Assembly: GCA_040255675.1 (NCBI GenBank)
Contig: JBDZVM010000015.1
Span: 25,254-89,253, forward strand
Direction: 5' to 3'
Origin: JBDZVM01 sp040255675
Lineage (GTDB): Bacteria > Actinomycetota > Actinomycetes > Acidothermales > Acidothermaceae
Length of the DNA stretch: 64,000 bases
In this document: positions 27,319-36,309 of the stretch, one piece after another
How positions within the stretch are numbered: the stretch's first letter is position 1
Layout of the letters: every line of letters starts with the position of its first letter
Made by a program: the position numbers and the translations under genes
Notes under the pieces: model-generated
Database searches by the model: none
Told to the model about the DNA's origin: nothing
What the model saw: the letters and a program-made list of their open reading frames with translations, nothing else

Positions 27319-28538
27319 GCCTGACGCCGTTCGAGAATCATCACCGACACCGTGACACCGGGCGGCACCGAGGTGACGTGCTCGGGCACCACGACAAGCG
27401 CGTTGGCCAGCGCCAAATCGGCGACGAGGTGCGAACCCATGCCGCCGACCGGTGTGACGGCGTACGTGCCGTCGCGCACCTCGAGTCGAGCGCGAACGTA
27501 GGAGCGCTTTCCCTCTGACTTGGAAATCGACTCGGTCAGCGTGGCCCGCACCAGTGGCCGGTAAATCTTTTCCAGGCCGAGCATGCGCCGAATGGCGGGC
27601 CGCACGAAGACTTCGAACGAAACATAGGCGCTCACCGGATTTCCGGGCAGCGTGAAAATCGGCGTCGCGTCAGGCCCGACGGTGCCGAAACCTTGCGGCA
27701 TTCCGGGCTGCATCGCGACCTTGTTGAACTCGACTGTTCCCAGCCGCGACAGCACTTCTTTGACCGTGTCGTAGGCGCCGGCACTCACTCCACCGGTGGT
27801 GACGACGAGATCGGCGCGCACCAACTGGTCTTCGATCATCGAAAGCAGCCGCATCGGGTCGTCGGGAATGATGCCGACACGAAACGCGATGGCCCCGCTT
27901 TCGCGAGCCGCCGCCGTCAGCATGTAGCTGTTCGATTCGCTGATTTGTGACGGCCCCGGCTCGACGCCGACGTCGACGAGTTCGTTGCCGGTCGAGAAAA
28001 CCACCACACGCGGTTTCGGGCGCACTTTCACCCGAGCCTTGCCGAGCGCGGCGAGTAGCCCGATCTGCGGGGCTCCGAGGGTCGTGCCGGCGCGCAGCAC
28101 GGTCTCGCCGACCTCGACGTCTTCGCCCGCCCGCCTGATGTTTTGGCCGGGCACGGGCGCGCGTTCGATGCTCACCCGGGCTACTCCGCCATCTGTCCAT
28201 TCGACGGGGACGACGGCGTCGGCGCCTTTCGGGACGGGCGCGCCCGTCATGATGCGCACGCAAAGCCCGCTGTTGACGGTGTAGACGCTGGCACTGCCCG
28301 CGGCGACGTCGCCCACGACCGGCAGCACCACCGGGTGACCGGACGCCGCCGCGCCGACGTCTTCGTACCGGACGGCGTAACCATCCATTGACGAGTTGTC
28401 GAAGGCAGGCAATGGCCGGGTGGCGACGATGTCTTCGATGAGCACGCAGCCGTGGGCGTCGAGCAGCGACACCTCGATCGGTGTGAGCGCTTCGATGCGC
28501 CCTAACACGGCGGAGAGCTGGTCGTCGACGCTTCTCAT
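27315..28538 (-). CDS. moeA: Molybdopterin molybdenumtransferase (gephyrin-like Glp)
   Basis: The 407-residue protein has the N-terminal MoeA block (TRPLPAFDNSSMDGYAVRYED), VRIMTGAPVPKGADAVVPVE, and the MoCF domain with VVTTGGVSAGAYDTV. The molybdate loop TLPGNPVSAYVSFEVFVRP follows, and a small C-terminal domain IV ends the protein. It inserts molybdate into adenylylated molybdopterin. The ATG at 28538 shares one base with the galU stop (TGATG). moaC follows with a four-base overlap, so galU-moeA-moaC-mog-GNAT read as one operon. Confidence 0.95.
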   Translation of the reverse strand: MRSVDDQLSAVLGRIEALTPIEVSLLDAHGCVLIEDIVATRPLPAFDNSSMDGYAVRYEDVGAAASGHPVVLPVVGDVAAGSASVYTVNSGLCVRIMTGAPVPKGADAVVPVEWTDGGVARVSIERAPVPGQNIRRAGEDVEVGETVLRAGTTLGAPQIGLLAALGKARVKVRPKPRVVVFSTGNELVDVGVEPGPSQISESNSYMLTAAARESGAIAFRVGIIPDDPMRLLSMIEDQLVRADLVVTTGGVSAGAYDTVKEVLSRLGTVEFNKVAMQPGMPQGFGTVGPDATPIFTLPGNPVSAYVSFEVFVRPAIRRMLGLEKIYRPLVRATLTESISKSEGKRSYVRARLEVRDGTYAVTPVGGMGSHLVADLALANALVVVPEHVTSVPPGVTVSVMILERRQA

Positions 28539-29476
28539 CAACGAGCCCTCCGCGACGAATCACGCTGGTCGAGGAATTCCCGAAGCCAGACAAGCAAATC
28601 GGGGCCGAGGTCTTCGCGTTCGACCGCGAGCCTGATGACCGCGCGCAGGTAGTCGGCACGGTCGCCGGTGTCGTAGCGACGTCCGGAGAACAACACGCCG
28701 TGCACGGGCCCGCCGGCGTCGTCGCGAGACGCGAGAACGCGAAGGGCATCGGTCAGCTGAATCTCGCCGCCCGCACCAGGCTTCGTCGCGCGAAGGACGT
28801 CGAACACTTCCGGGGCAATGACGTATCGGCCGATCAACGCCAGGTTGCTCGGCGCGTTCGTCTTCGGTTTTTCGACGAGGTCGGTGACCCTTACGACGTC
28901 GGTTTCATCGGTTTTCTCGATGGCCGCGCAACCGTAGAGCTGGATTTGCGAGGGCTCGACCTCGATGAGCGCGATGACGGAGCCGCCGAGTTGAGCCTGC
29001 ACCTCGATCATGCGCAGGAGCAGGGGGTCACGGGCGTCGATGAGGTCGTCGCCGAGCAGCACCGCGAACGGCTCGTCGCCGACGTGCTGGGCAGCGCACA
29101 GCACGGCGTGACCGAGGCCCTTGGGTTGGCCCTGCCTGACGAAATGCACGTTGGCGAGCTGGTTCGTCTCTTGCACGAGCGACAACTTGGTGTCGTCGCC
29201 CTTCGCCGTCAGGTTGTGCTCGAGCTCGTAGTTATGGTCGAAGTGGTCTTCGAGCGCCCGCTTATTTCGGCCGGTGATCATCAAGATGTCGTCGAGGCCG
29301 GCCGCGACCGCCTCTTCGACCACGTACTGGATCGCCGGCTTGTCGACGACGGGCAGCATCTCTTTCGGCGTCGCCTTCGTGGCAGGCAAGAATCGGGTGC
29401 CGAGTCCGGCGGCGGGAATCACCGCCTTCGTTATCGCGGCCCTCGCGGTCGGCCGGGTCGTTGTTGCGCGCGCCAT
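28538..29476 (-). CDS. galU: UTP--glucose-1-phosphate uridylyltransferase
   Basis: The 312-residue nucleotidyltransferase has VIPAAGLGTRFLPATKATPK, the LPVVDKPAIQYVVEEAV block, VLLGDDLIDA with the metal-binding Asp, and GRYVIAPEVFDVL. It makes UDP-glucose for cell-wall glycans, trehalose and glycogen-like polymers. The start is the ATG at 29476. It lies 21 bases downstream of the diguanylate cyclase gene on the same strand, and its stop overlaps moeA. The galU-moeA link is conserved in actinobacteria, although the functions are unrelated. Confidence 0.95.
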   Translation of the reverse strand: MARATTTRPTARAAITKAVIPAAGLGTRFLPATKATPKEMLPVVDKPAIQYVVEEAVAAGLDDILMITGRNKRALEDHFDHNYELEHNLTAKGDDTKLSLVQETNQLANVHFVRQGQPKGLGHAVLCAAQHVGDEPFAVLLGDDLIDARDPLLLRMIEVQAQLGGSVIALIEVEPSQIQLYGCAAIEKTDETDVVRVTDLVEKPKTNAPSNLALIGRYVIAPEVFDVLRATKPGAGGEIQLTDALRVLASRDDAGGPVHGVLFSGRRYDTGDRADYLRAVIRLAVEREDLGPDLLVWLREFLDQRDSSRRAR

Positions 29477-29497
29477 GGTGCGACCCTAACGCGCCGA

Positions 29498-31663
29498 TCA
29501 CGGATCTGACGCGCGCAGTTCTTCGACGTCCGGCATGACGACGAGATTTGGCCGATTCATCGGGGGTGGCGCGCCCGAAGGCGGCCCCCCCGTGGAACGC
29601 GGGCTGGTCTCGTCGAACGCTTCACGCAGCGCCGCCTCATCGGTCTCGATCGCCTCGCCACCAAGGACGACGCCCGCCTCGCCGTCCAGGGCAGCCTCGC
29701 TGTCGAACGAATCGTCGGACGACGCCATCCGCCAGCAGTCGCGACCGGCTTCCTTGGCGGCGTAGAGCGCGTCGTCGGCCCGGCGCAGCAGCAAGCTGGG
29801 CGTCGAGCCGTGCTCAGGAAACACCGCGACTCCGATCGACGCGGTCACTGGAAGGGGATGGTCAGTGTTGGCGCAAAATGGCGTCGCTTTGATGACCGCG
29901 CCCAGCCGCGACGCGGTCTGCGAGGCGCCGGCCGCGTCTGTTTCGGGTAGGACGACGACGAACTCCTCGCCCCCGTACCGCGCGAGCGTGTCGACTTCGC
30001 GCACCTGCGTGTGCATGCGGTCGGCGAGTTCGGCGAGGACGGCGTCGCCAACTTGATGGCCGTAGCGGTCGTTGACCTGCTTGAACCGGTCGAGGTCGAG
30101 CATGAGAACGGCGAGCGGGCGGCCGAACCGGGTGGCCCGCTCGATTTCGTGGCCGAGCCCGATCGTGAGGTAACGGTAATTCCACAGGCCAGTCATCGGG
30201 TCGGTGAGCGAGAGCCGCTGCGCCTCTTGGTGCAGCAGCACGTTGTCGATCGCGACGCTGGCTTGGCTCGCGAAGGCGCGGATGGTTTCGAGGTCGTGCG
30301 CGCTGAACTGCCGCTCGTCGGACGCGTTGTAGAGATTCAGCACGCCGACAATGCGGCCCGACTGCTTCAGCGGCACCGCGATGACCATCGCGTCGGCGGG
30401 CTCGCCGGGCGCGGGCCGAAGTCCGGGGCCGTCGCCGACGACGCCTCGAACCGGTTCGCCCGTCTTGGCGACGGTGCCGGAAATTCCGGTGCCGAGCGGC
30501 ACGCTCGCGCCGTCCGCGATCGAGATCAAGCCGCGCCTAAGCCGGACGCGAAGCGCGAGATCGGCGTCGAGAAAAAGGATCGCCCCGCCGCTCGCGCGCG
30601 CGCTCGCGATGGCGGTGTCGAGGACCACGGCGAGAATGCCGTCGAGATCGTGCGTGTGCGCCAAGGTGGCGCCGAGCCGGTCGAGGTTTTGCCGAAGCTC
30701 GTCGCGGCTTCGCTCGAGCGCGCCGATGTATGTTCGCAGCTCCGCGGTCATGTGGTTGAACGCGCTGGCGAGACGGCCTACTTCGTCGCGCGAACGCACG
30801 GCGATCGTGGTGTCGAGGCCGCCCGCCGCGACCCGGGCCGCGCCCTCGGATAGCTCCACCACCGGGCGGCTGATCAGGCGGGCAAGTAGCCGGCCGATGG
30901 TGAAGGCGGCCACGATCGTCGCCGCCACCACCGCGATCAAAATCCACGACAGGGTCGTGGTCGCTGGCCGGGAATCGCTCACCACGACCGCGTACGGTTG
31001 CGCTGCCGTGGCCGGACTAATCGCGAGTACCCGCGAACCGAGGTCGCGCACCGCGGGCGCCGACGACGCCGCCGCTTTCGCCTGGGCGGCCGCGGCCCCA
31101 GCAGGCAACGTGGTCGACACAACCCGACCTTCGGCGACCAGTGTCACTGCCGGGTTTCCGTCGAGTTGCCGACTCAGTTCGGACGAGGTTTGTGGGCCGA
31201 TCCCCCACGCGACCGCCGCGGAGTTCAGCGTCGGCATGGCCGCGATGGCGAGGCCCGCCTTGGCCGAGATAGCGACAGCGGCGTTCTTTCCGGTCGCGCA
31301 GCTGTCGAACACATCCGGACTCGCGTTCGACGCGCCCGCAATACCGCCGGCCGACGCGACAATCTTTCCGGTCGTGTCCTGAACGACGGCGTAGTCGGCT
31401 CCCGACTCGTCGAGCACGCGGCGCACCGCGGCTTCAGGCCCGATCGCCGCGATTTCGAGTCCGAGCACTCGCGCGGTCTGGGCGGCGTCGCCACATTTGG
31501 CGGCGAGCACATCGGCCACGGTCGTGCGGGCGATCTTCAGCCGGTCGCCGAGCTGATCGTGCAACACTCTGGGCGCGACGACGGCGACGAGCAACGCGCC
31601 GACGACGACGGGGATCAAGACGACGAAAATGAAGGCGAGCGACAGCCGAGTGCGTAACGCCAC
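29498..31663 (-). CDS. Membrane-bound diguanylate cyclase with HAMP, GAF and GGDEF domains
   Basis: The 721-residue protein has a membrane segment at about residues 7-29, an Ala-rich extracytoplasmic sensor region to about 238, a second membrane segment (241-263) and a HAMP domain. A GAF domain (about 340-480) and a GGDEF domain follow. The active-site motif is intact (YGGEEF), and RxxD (REVD) sits five residues before it, which is the allosteric product-inhibition I-site. It should make c-di-GMP from GTP in response to an external signal. The C-terminal 60 residues are acidic and low in complexity. It precedes galU by 21 bases and is divergent from fthC. Confidence 0.92.
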   Translation of the reverse strand: MALRTRLSLAFIFVVLIPVVVGALLVAVVAPRVLHDQLGDRLKIARTTVADVLAAKCGDAAQTARVLGLEIAAIGPEAAVRRVLDESGADYAVVQDTTGKIVASAGGIAGASNASPDVFDSCATGKNAAVAISAKAGLAIAAMPTLNSAAVAWGIGPQTSSELSRQLDGNPAVTLVAEGRVVSTTLPAGAAAAQAKAAASSAPAVRDLGSRVLAISPATAAQPYAVVVSDSRPATTTLSWILIAVVAATIVAAFTIGRLLARLISRPVVELSEGAARVAAGGLDTTIAVRSRDEVGRLASAFNHMTAELRTYIGALERSRDELRQNLDRLGATLAHTHDLDGILAVVLDTAIASARASGGAILFLDADLALRVRLRRGLISIADGASVPLGTGISGTVAKTGEPVRGVVGDGPGLRPAPGEPADAMVIAVPLKQSGRIVGVLNLYNASDERQFSAHDLETIRAFASQASVAIDNVLLHQEAQRLSLTDPMTGLWNYRYLTIGLGHEIERATRFGRPLAVLMLDLDRFKQVNDRYGHQVGDAVLAELADRMHTQVREVDTLARYGGEEFVVVLPETDAAGASQTASRLGAVIKATPFCANTDHPLPVTASIGVAVFPEHGSTPSLLLRRADDALYAAKEAGRDCWRMASSDDSFDSEAALDGEAGVVLGGEAIETDEAALREAFDETSPRSTGGPPSGAPPPMNRPNLVVMPDVEELRASDP

Positions 31664-31811
31664 CGCGACACCTCCGATCGGTCGTCAGACCACGCGAACC
31701 GGGAGCGATCAGGACAACTGCACTTGCGATGCTTGCACGTACTCGCGTTATCTGCGAAGACGCTGGCCGGGGGACGCATGAGCACCATTGGGATTGGACG
31801 AACGGCCCATA

Positions 31812-32579
31812 ATGATCACTAACCCGGACGACGCGGACCCTGGCGCGAGCGTTGCCGTCGCCAAGTCGCGCCTGCGTTCGAAGCTGCTCGCCGTCCGGGC
31901 TCAGCGGTCGCTCGAAGAACGGACGGCGGCTGGGCGGGCGATCGCGGAACACGCACGAGACCGCCTGTGCGCCGACGGCGCAACCCAGACCACCAGCGCC
32001 GACGGCGCAACCCAGACCACCAGCGCCGACGGCGCAACCCAGACCACCAGCGCCGACGGCGCAACCGAAAACACCAGCGCCGACGGCGCAATTGAAAACA
32101 CCGCCGCCGGCGGCGGGGGCACCATTGCCGCGTATCTGTCGGTGGGGTCGGAGCCGCCGACCGAGCCACTGCTCTTGGCGCTGGCCGAGGCGGGAAAGCG
32201 GTTGATCGTGCCGGTGCTGACCGATGGCGGCGAGCTCGACTGGGCGGCGTATCAGCCTGGCGATCCGGTGCGCGACGGGCCGCGCCGCACGATCCACCCG
32301 CACGGACCGCTGCTCGGCGTCGACGCGTTGACGCTCGCCGAGGCGATCGTCGTGCCGGCGCTCGCGGTCGATCGCCGCGGCCGCCGACTCGGCCGCGGCG
32401 GCGGTTCGTACGATCGAGCGCTCGCGCGGCTGACCGCCGTCCGCGATCGTCCGGTATTCGCGGTGGTTTTCGACAACGAACTACTCGACGAGGTCCCAAC
32501 CGAAGCCCACGATCGGCCGGTCGATGGCGTGTTGACGCCGTCCGGAGTGGCTTTCTTGGGCGGTAACCCGGCAAGCTAG
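31812..32579 (+). CDS. fthC: 5-formyltetrahydrofolate cyclo-ligase with a repeat insertion
   Basis: The 255-residue protein has the family's N-terminal helix (AKSRLRSKLLAVRAQRS), the AAYLSVGSEPPTEPLL strand-loop, PVLTDGGELDW and the diagnostic GRRLGRGGGSYDRAL nucleotide loop. It converts 5-formyl- to 5,10-methenyl-tetrahydrofolate with ATP. Between the first helix and the first strand it carries an extra 50-residue stretch built of five 9-residue repeats (ADGATQTTS type). Typical family members are about 190-200 residues and lack it. The ATG at 31812 is preferred to a TTG at 31788. Location next to galU is the usual actinobacterial one. Confidence 0.9.
   Translation: MITNPDDADPGASVAVAKSRLRSKLLAVRAQRSLEERTAAGRAIAEHARDRLCADGATQTTSADGATQTTSADGATQTTSADGATENTSADGAIENTAAGGGGTIAAYLSVGSEPPTEPLLLALAEAGKRLIVPVLTDGGELDWAAYQPGDPVRDGPRRTIHPHGPLLGVDALTLAEAIVVPALAVDRRGRRLGRGGGSYDRALARLTAVRDRPVFAVVFDNELLDEVPTEAHDRPVDGVLTPSGVAFLGGNPAS
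31971..32105 (+). repeat. Five 27-bp in-frame tandem repeats inside fthC
   Basis: Five head-to-tail units begin with GCCGACGGCGCAACCCAGAC and end with CACCAGC: 31971-31997, 31998-32024, 32025-32051, 32052-32078 and 32079-32105. The first three are identical; the fourth and fifth have drifted. They encode ADGATQTTS three times, then ADGATENTS and ADGAIENTA. Confidence 0.95.
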
Positions 32580-32586
32580 GCGGCAA

Positions 32587-34092
32587 ATGGACAGCCCGCC
32601 GCTCGAAGTGATCTTGCTGCTTGGTGCTGTCGTGTTGCTGACGGCGATCGTTGCGGTGCGATTTTCCGATCGGCTCGGGTTTCCCGCGCTGCTCGGCTAC
32701 CTCGCGATCGGGCTGTTGCTGCAAAGCGTGGTGCGGTTCGACGATGCCGAAATCGCCCGCAACCTCGGATTAGCCGCGCTGGTCTTGATCCTTGCCGACG
32801 GCGGTCTTACCACGCGGTGGGACAACGTTCGCGACGTCGTACCGGCCAGCATCTTGCTGGCCACGGTTGGTGTGGGTGTCAGCATGACGATCACAGCTGT
32901 GATCGTGCACGGTGCGCTCGGCGGCGACTGGCAGCTGTCCTTCCTGATCGGCGCGATCGTGTCGTCGACAGATGCCGCTGCCGTTTTCGCGGTACTGCGG
33001 CGGTTACGCTTGCCCGCACGGCTCGGCGGCACGCTCGAGTTCGAGTCGGGCCTCAACGACCCGCCGGCCATCATCGCGGTGCTGCTCTTGAGCGGCGAGC
33101 ACTCCGGAATGAATCCCGGCATGATTATCGGATTGGTGATCTACCAACTGGTCGCGGGCGCGTTGATCGGCATCGTGCTCGGCTGGCTCGCCGAGTTCGT
33201 GCTACGGCACGTCGCGTTACCCGCGTCCGGGTTGTATCCGGTGGCCGTGCTCGCGGTCGCGGTCGGCGCATACGGTGCCGCGACGCTGGCTGAGTCGAGC
33301 GGTTTCCTCGCCGCCTTCGCATGCGGCATCGTGCTCGGCAACTCGCGGCTCCCCCACCGCCCTGCTACGCGCGGCTTCTCCGAGGGTGTCGCCTGGCTTG
33401 CCCAGATCGGACTGTTCGTGATGCTTGGCCTGCTGGTCACGCCGTCGTCGTTACCGAAAGAATTTCTACCTGCCCTGGTGGCGGGCGCCGTGCTGTTGTT
33501 GGTCTCACGGCCGATTTCGGCGGCCCTAGCGTTGCTGCCCCTGCGACTGTGGTGGCCCAAAGCGCTGCATACGAACGGGCGCGAATTCGCCTTCTTGTCG
33601 TGGGCCGGTCTTCGCGGCGCGGTGCCGATCGTGCTGGCAACCGTGCCCGTCACGGCCGGTGTGTCAAGTGGCGATCGGATTTTCGCCCTCGTGTTCGTAC
33701 TCGTTGTCGTGTTCACGATCGTGCAAGGGCCGAGCTTGCCTTTCGTCGCCCGCAAATTGGGCGTCGTTTCGCCCGGAGAGCCAGGTGACCTCGGTGTTGA
33801 AATCGCGCCGCTCGAAATCATCGGCGCGGATTTGTTGCAAATGACCATCCCGTCCAATTCGAGGCTGCACGGCGTCGAGCTTTTTGAGTTGCGGTTGCCG
33901 CGCGGGTCGGCGGTCTCGCTCGTCGTCCGCGACGGAGTGGGTTTCGTGCCTCACGACGAGACGGAGTTGCGCAGCGGAGATTCGCTGCTCATCGTGACCA
34001 CGGCGAACACCCGGTTGCTCGCCGAACGCCGGCTGCGCGCCGTGAGCAGACGTGGTCGCCTCGCCGCCTGGTACGGCGAAGAGGGTCGATAG
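32587..34092 (+). CDS. CPA1-type cation/proton antiporter with C-terminal TrkA_C domain
   Basis: The 501-residue protein has about 12 hydrophobic segments of the Na+/H+ exchanger fold. Conserved features are GAIVSSTDAAAVF and the ESGLNDPPA motif with the Asp that carries ions. After about residue 400 comes a soluble regulator-of-K-conductance TrkA_C domain (LEIIGADLLQMTIPSNS... ELRSGDSLLIVTT). The architecture is that of NhaP2/CvrA K+(Na+)/H+ antiporters, which export cations at the membrane. It starts eight bases after fthC, so the two are probably cotranscribed. Confidence 0.9.
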   Translation: MDSPPLEVILLLGAVVLLTAIVAVRFSDRLGFPALLGYLAIGLLLQSVVRFDDAEIARNLGLAALVLILADGGLTTRWDNVRDVVPASILLATVGVGVSMTITAVIVHGALGGDWQLSFLIGAIVSSTDAAAVFAVLRRLRLPARLGGTLEFESGLNDPPAIIAVLLLSGEHSGMNPGMIIGLVIYQLVAGALIGIVLGWLAEFVLRHVALPASGLYPVAVLAVAVGAYGAATLAESSGFLAAFACGIVLGNSRLPHRPATRGFSEGVAWLAQIGLFVMLGLLVTPSSLPKEFLPALVAGAVLLLVSRPISAALALLPLRLWWPKALHTNGREFAFLSWAGLRGAVPIVLATVPVTAGVSSGDRIFALVFVLVVVFTIVQGPSLPFVARKLGVVSPGEPGDLGVEIAPLEIIGADLLQMTIPSNSRLHGVELFELRLPRGSAVSLVVRDGVGFVPHDETELRSGDSLLIVTTANTRLLAERRLRAVSRRGRLAAWYGEEGR

Positions 34093-34128
34093 GCGCGCAC
34101 GGCTCGCCCCGCCCGGTACCGTGGCCAC

Positions 34129-34503
34129 ATGGACGAGAACCGAGCGAGGCGAGTCGTCGACGCGTTGCGTGAACGCGGCATCAACGCCCACATGGGCAAC
34201 GAGGGCACCTACCAATTCGGCGTTCGCGTCGCGCTGCCCGACGGTCGCGAGGCGGTGTGGGATTCCGACAACACCGCCGAGCTCGAGGCGCAGGTAATGC
34301 GCGACGGCATGCTCGTCGGTTTCGTGCCGGTTATCCCAGGTTCCGCGGATTTCACGGAGGAGCAAGTCGTCGACGCCATCGCGCGCGCCGACTACGACCG
34401 GCCAATCGCGCGCGAACGTCCGGCCGCGCCGCCGCCGTCAGCTCCGCTTCCGCGCGAGGGAGGCGTCTTTCGCCGTTTTCTCGGCGGTTTTCGCGAGCGT
34501 TAG
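34129..34503 (+). CDS. Conserved hypothetical protein of 124 residues
   Basis: The small soluble protein has an acidic alpha/beta first half (RVVDALRERGINAHMGNEG, then VRVALPDGREAVWDSD), a Pro-rich linker and a basic end (FRRFLGGFRER). No membrane segment or known catalytic motif was seen. A -10-like TACCGT at 34117-34122 lies six bases before the ATG, so a leaderless mRNA is possible. It is convergent with the MauE-DsbA fusion gene, with only three bases between them. Confidence 0.6.
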   Translation: MDENRARRVVDALRERGINAHMGNEGTYQFGVRVALPDGREAVWDSDNTAELEAQVMRDGMLVGFVPVIPGSADFTEEQVVDAIARADYDRPIARERPAAPPPSAPLPREGGVFRRFLGGFRER

Positions 34504-34506
34504 GCA

Positions 34507-35538
34507 TCATTCCAGTCCCAACGCGACCTTGAATCCCGCGGGCGTAAACAGCTGCTCCGACCTCAGCGCGCCGCTTCCAACTTTGATGACTTCGGGTGTG
34601 CCCACGTTGCCATCGCGGCTGGCCTGGTCGTCGACGAACGCCACCCACCCCGCGTAGGTCATCGACCGGACGTCGTTCACAAACTCCTGGCCGGCGAGGC
34701 CCACCGACCGGCCGAGCGCGAGCAACTGGTCGGTGGTGAAACCGCCCGTGCGTTCCTGTGGCTGGTGGGCGAACAACGCTTCGCGCAATGCCTCAAACTT
34801 TCCTTGTTTTTGCGCCGCGGCGAGGGCATTGTCAGCCCGCACCGATTCTGGACCAAGGAACGACCGCATGCGATATTCGACCGACACTTCGCCGGAATTG
34901 ATCGCGTGCTTGAGCGTCGCGCCGTTGACCTGCTCGAAATCCTTGCAGATAGGGCATTGCGGGTCTTCGTAGGCGATGAGTCTGACCGGCGCGGATGCAT
35001 TGCCGACGAGTATTCCGTCCGCGCGACGAGCGGCATAACCGTCGATCGACCAGCGGCTGCGCGTCGCCAGCGGCACGATCGACAACACCAGCAACAACGC
35101 AACGTCGCGGCCAATTTCCAACGGATACCGCGTGTGGGCGACGCTGCCTCCGCCGCCGAAGCAGCCGCAGTCGATCTGGAGCCCGCGCGCGGCCGCCGTC
35201 GCGATGGCGACACCGAATAACGCCACCACCGCGACCGCAATTGCGCCGACCAGTCGCGTCGCGACACCGACAAGCAACAACGTCGCCAAGGCGATCTCGA
35301 ATGCCGGCAACGCATACGCGACGGGATGAATCAACGATTCGGGCAGTAGCCGATAGGCGCGAACCGCACGCACCGTACCGGCGGGATCGCCGATTTTAGC
35401 GGCAGCCGCGTACCCGAACAAGGCGGCGCCGGCCAGCCGGGCGACGAGTGACGCCCAGGGGGCGATCCGCTGGAATTTCTTCGATTCAGAAGGTTTTTTC
35501 CGCGGCGCGCTTCGCGCCGCGACATCGAGAACGGGCAT
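34507..35538 (-). CDS. MauE/DoxX-like membrane domain fused to a DsbA-like thioredoxin domain
   Basis: The first half (about residues 25-180) is a four-helix membrane domain of the MauE/DoxX type with a short Cys pair in IDCGCFGGG. The second half is a thioredoxin fold of the DsbA/DsbG branch with the active site DPQCPICKDFEQV. The fusion would place a disulfide oxidoreductase on the outer face of the membrane next to its own redox partner, comparable to VKOR-DsbA fusions. The ATG at 35538 has GGAG seven bases upstream; a GTG at 35580 is also in frame. It follows the membrane-protein gene on the same strand. Confidence 0.82.
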   Translation of the reverse strand: MPVLDVAARSAPRKKPSESKKFQRIAPWASLVARLAGAALFGYAAAAKIGDPAGTVRAVRAYRLLPESLIHPVAYALPAFEIALATLLLVGVATRLVGAIAVAVVALFGVAIATAAARGLQIDCGCFGGGGSVAHTRYPLEIGRDVALLLVLSIVPLATRSRWSIDGYAARRADGILVGNASAPVRLIAYEDPQCPICKDFEQVNGATLKHAINSGEVSVEYRMRSFLGPESVRADNALAAAQKQGKFEALREALFAHQPQERTGGFTTDQLLALGRSVGLAGQEFVNDVRSMTYAGWVAFVDDQASRDGNVGTPEVIKVGSGALRSEQLFTPAGFKVALGLE

Positions 35539-35586
35539 TTTCAGCTCCTGCGAAAGTTGACGGGCGGCGTCGGCCGCCACGTCAGA

Positions 35587-36309
35587 TCAGAAGCTGAGCG
35601 ATAGCGTTGCCGGCGCCGTAGGGGCAAGGGCGCGCAGGCAAGGCGGGCCGCGACGTGAGTGCTTGCGGGCGAGCAGCACCTCGCGCGACGCAAGCGGAGG
35701 ATTGTGCCAAGGATTTCGTCGGGGCCGCGCCACCATGGCGGGCGCTGGAATTGCGGTCACCGCCGCGACAAGTGTCCGTGCTGTTGCTGCCACGACACTC
35801 GTGACCGCGCGAACGGCGTAACGCGCGAACTGCCACATCGTGGCGTCGGCGCGTTGCAACCAGCAGGCCATGATGACCGCCGCGATGACCTGAACCGCGA
35901 GCAACAGCAGGCCGCCGCGTTCGGTCGGCAGGCACGATGTCGACGACGTCCGCGCGGCCGGGCTGCAAAACAACCCGGCGCTGCCGCTGTGCGCCAACTC
36001 GCCGGTCGAGGTGAACAAGAACGCGCTACGCAAAATCAGCTCGATGGCCAGCAAGCCGGCAACGACGGTGTGACGATGCCGCTCGCGGGCGGTGAGGGGC
36101 CAGACGAGGATCGCGACAAAACCAACGGAGAGGATCACGACTGCGAGCGACGGCGCGGCGCCGTCCGACTTGGCTCGAAACGACAACACGAGGACGACGG
36201 AGGCCAGCGCGAACGTGCCCGCCCGAAGCACCCGCCCGGGCGCGGACACCACCGGATCGATCAGAAGTTGCCGCCTCGCCAGCTGCCGCCTTGCCAAGAA
36301 CCCGGCCAT
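35587..36309 (-). CDS. Small membrane protein, probable partner of the MauE-DsbA fusion
   Basis: The protein has about four hydrophobic segments (for example FALASVVLVLSF and LAVVILSVGFVAILVWPL), a loop with two cysteines (FCSPAARTSSTSC), and a long basic cytoplasmic tail. This layout also resembles MauE/DoxX-like membrane subunits, but no firm family match was made. The start is uncertain. The ATG at 36309 overlaps the DUF1707 gene by 49 bases; a GTG at 36252 would not overlap it, and longer starts up to 36381 are open. It lies 48 bases before the fusion gene's chosen start. Confidence 0.6.
   Translation of the reverse strand: MAGFLARRQLARRQLLIDPVVSAPGRVLRAGTFALASVVLVLSFRAKSDGAAPSLAVVILSVGFVAILVWPLTARERHRHTVVAGLLAIELILRSAFLFTSTGELAHSGSAGLFCSPAARTSSTSCLPTERGGLLLLAVQVIAAVIMACWLQRADATMWQFARYAVRAVTSVVAATARTLVAAVTAIPAPAMVARPRRNPWHNPPLASREVLLARKHSRRGPPCLRALAPTAPATLSLSF

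Noticed and set aside
31971..32105. Possible CRISPR array because of regular repeats
   Set aside because: The units are contiguous with no spacers and read in frame through fthC.
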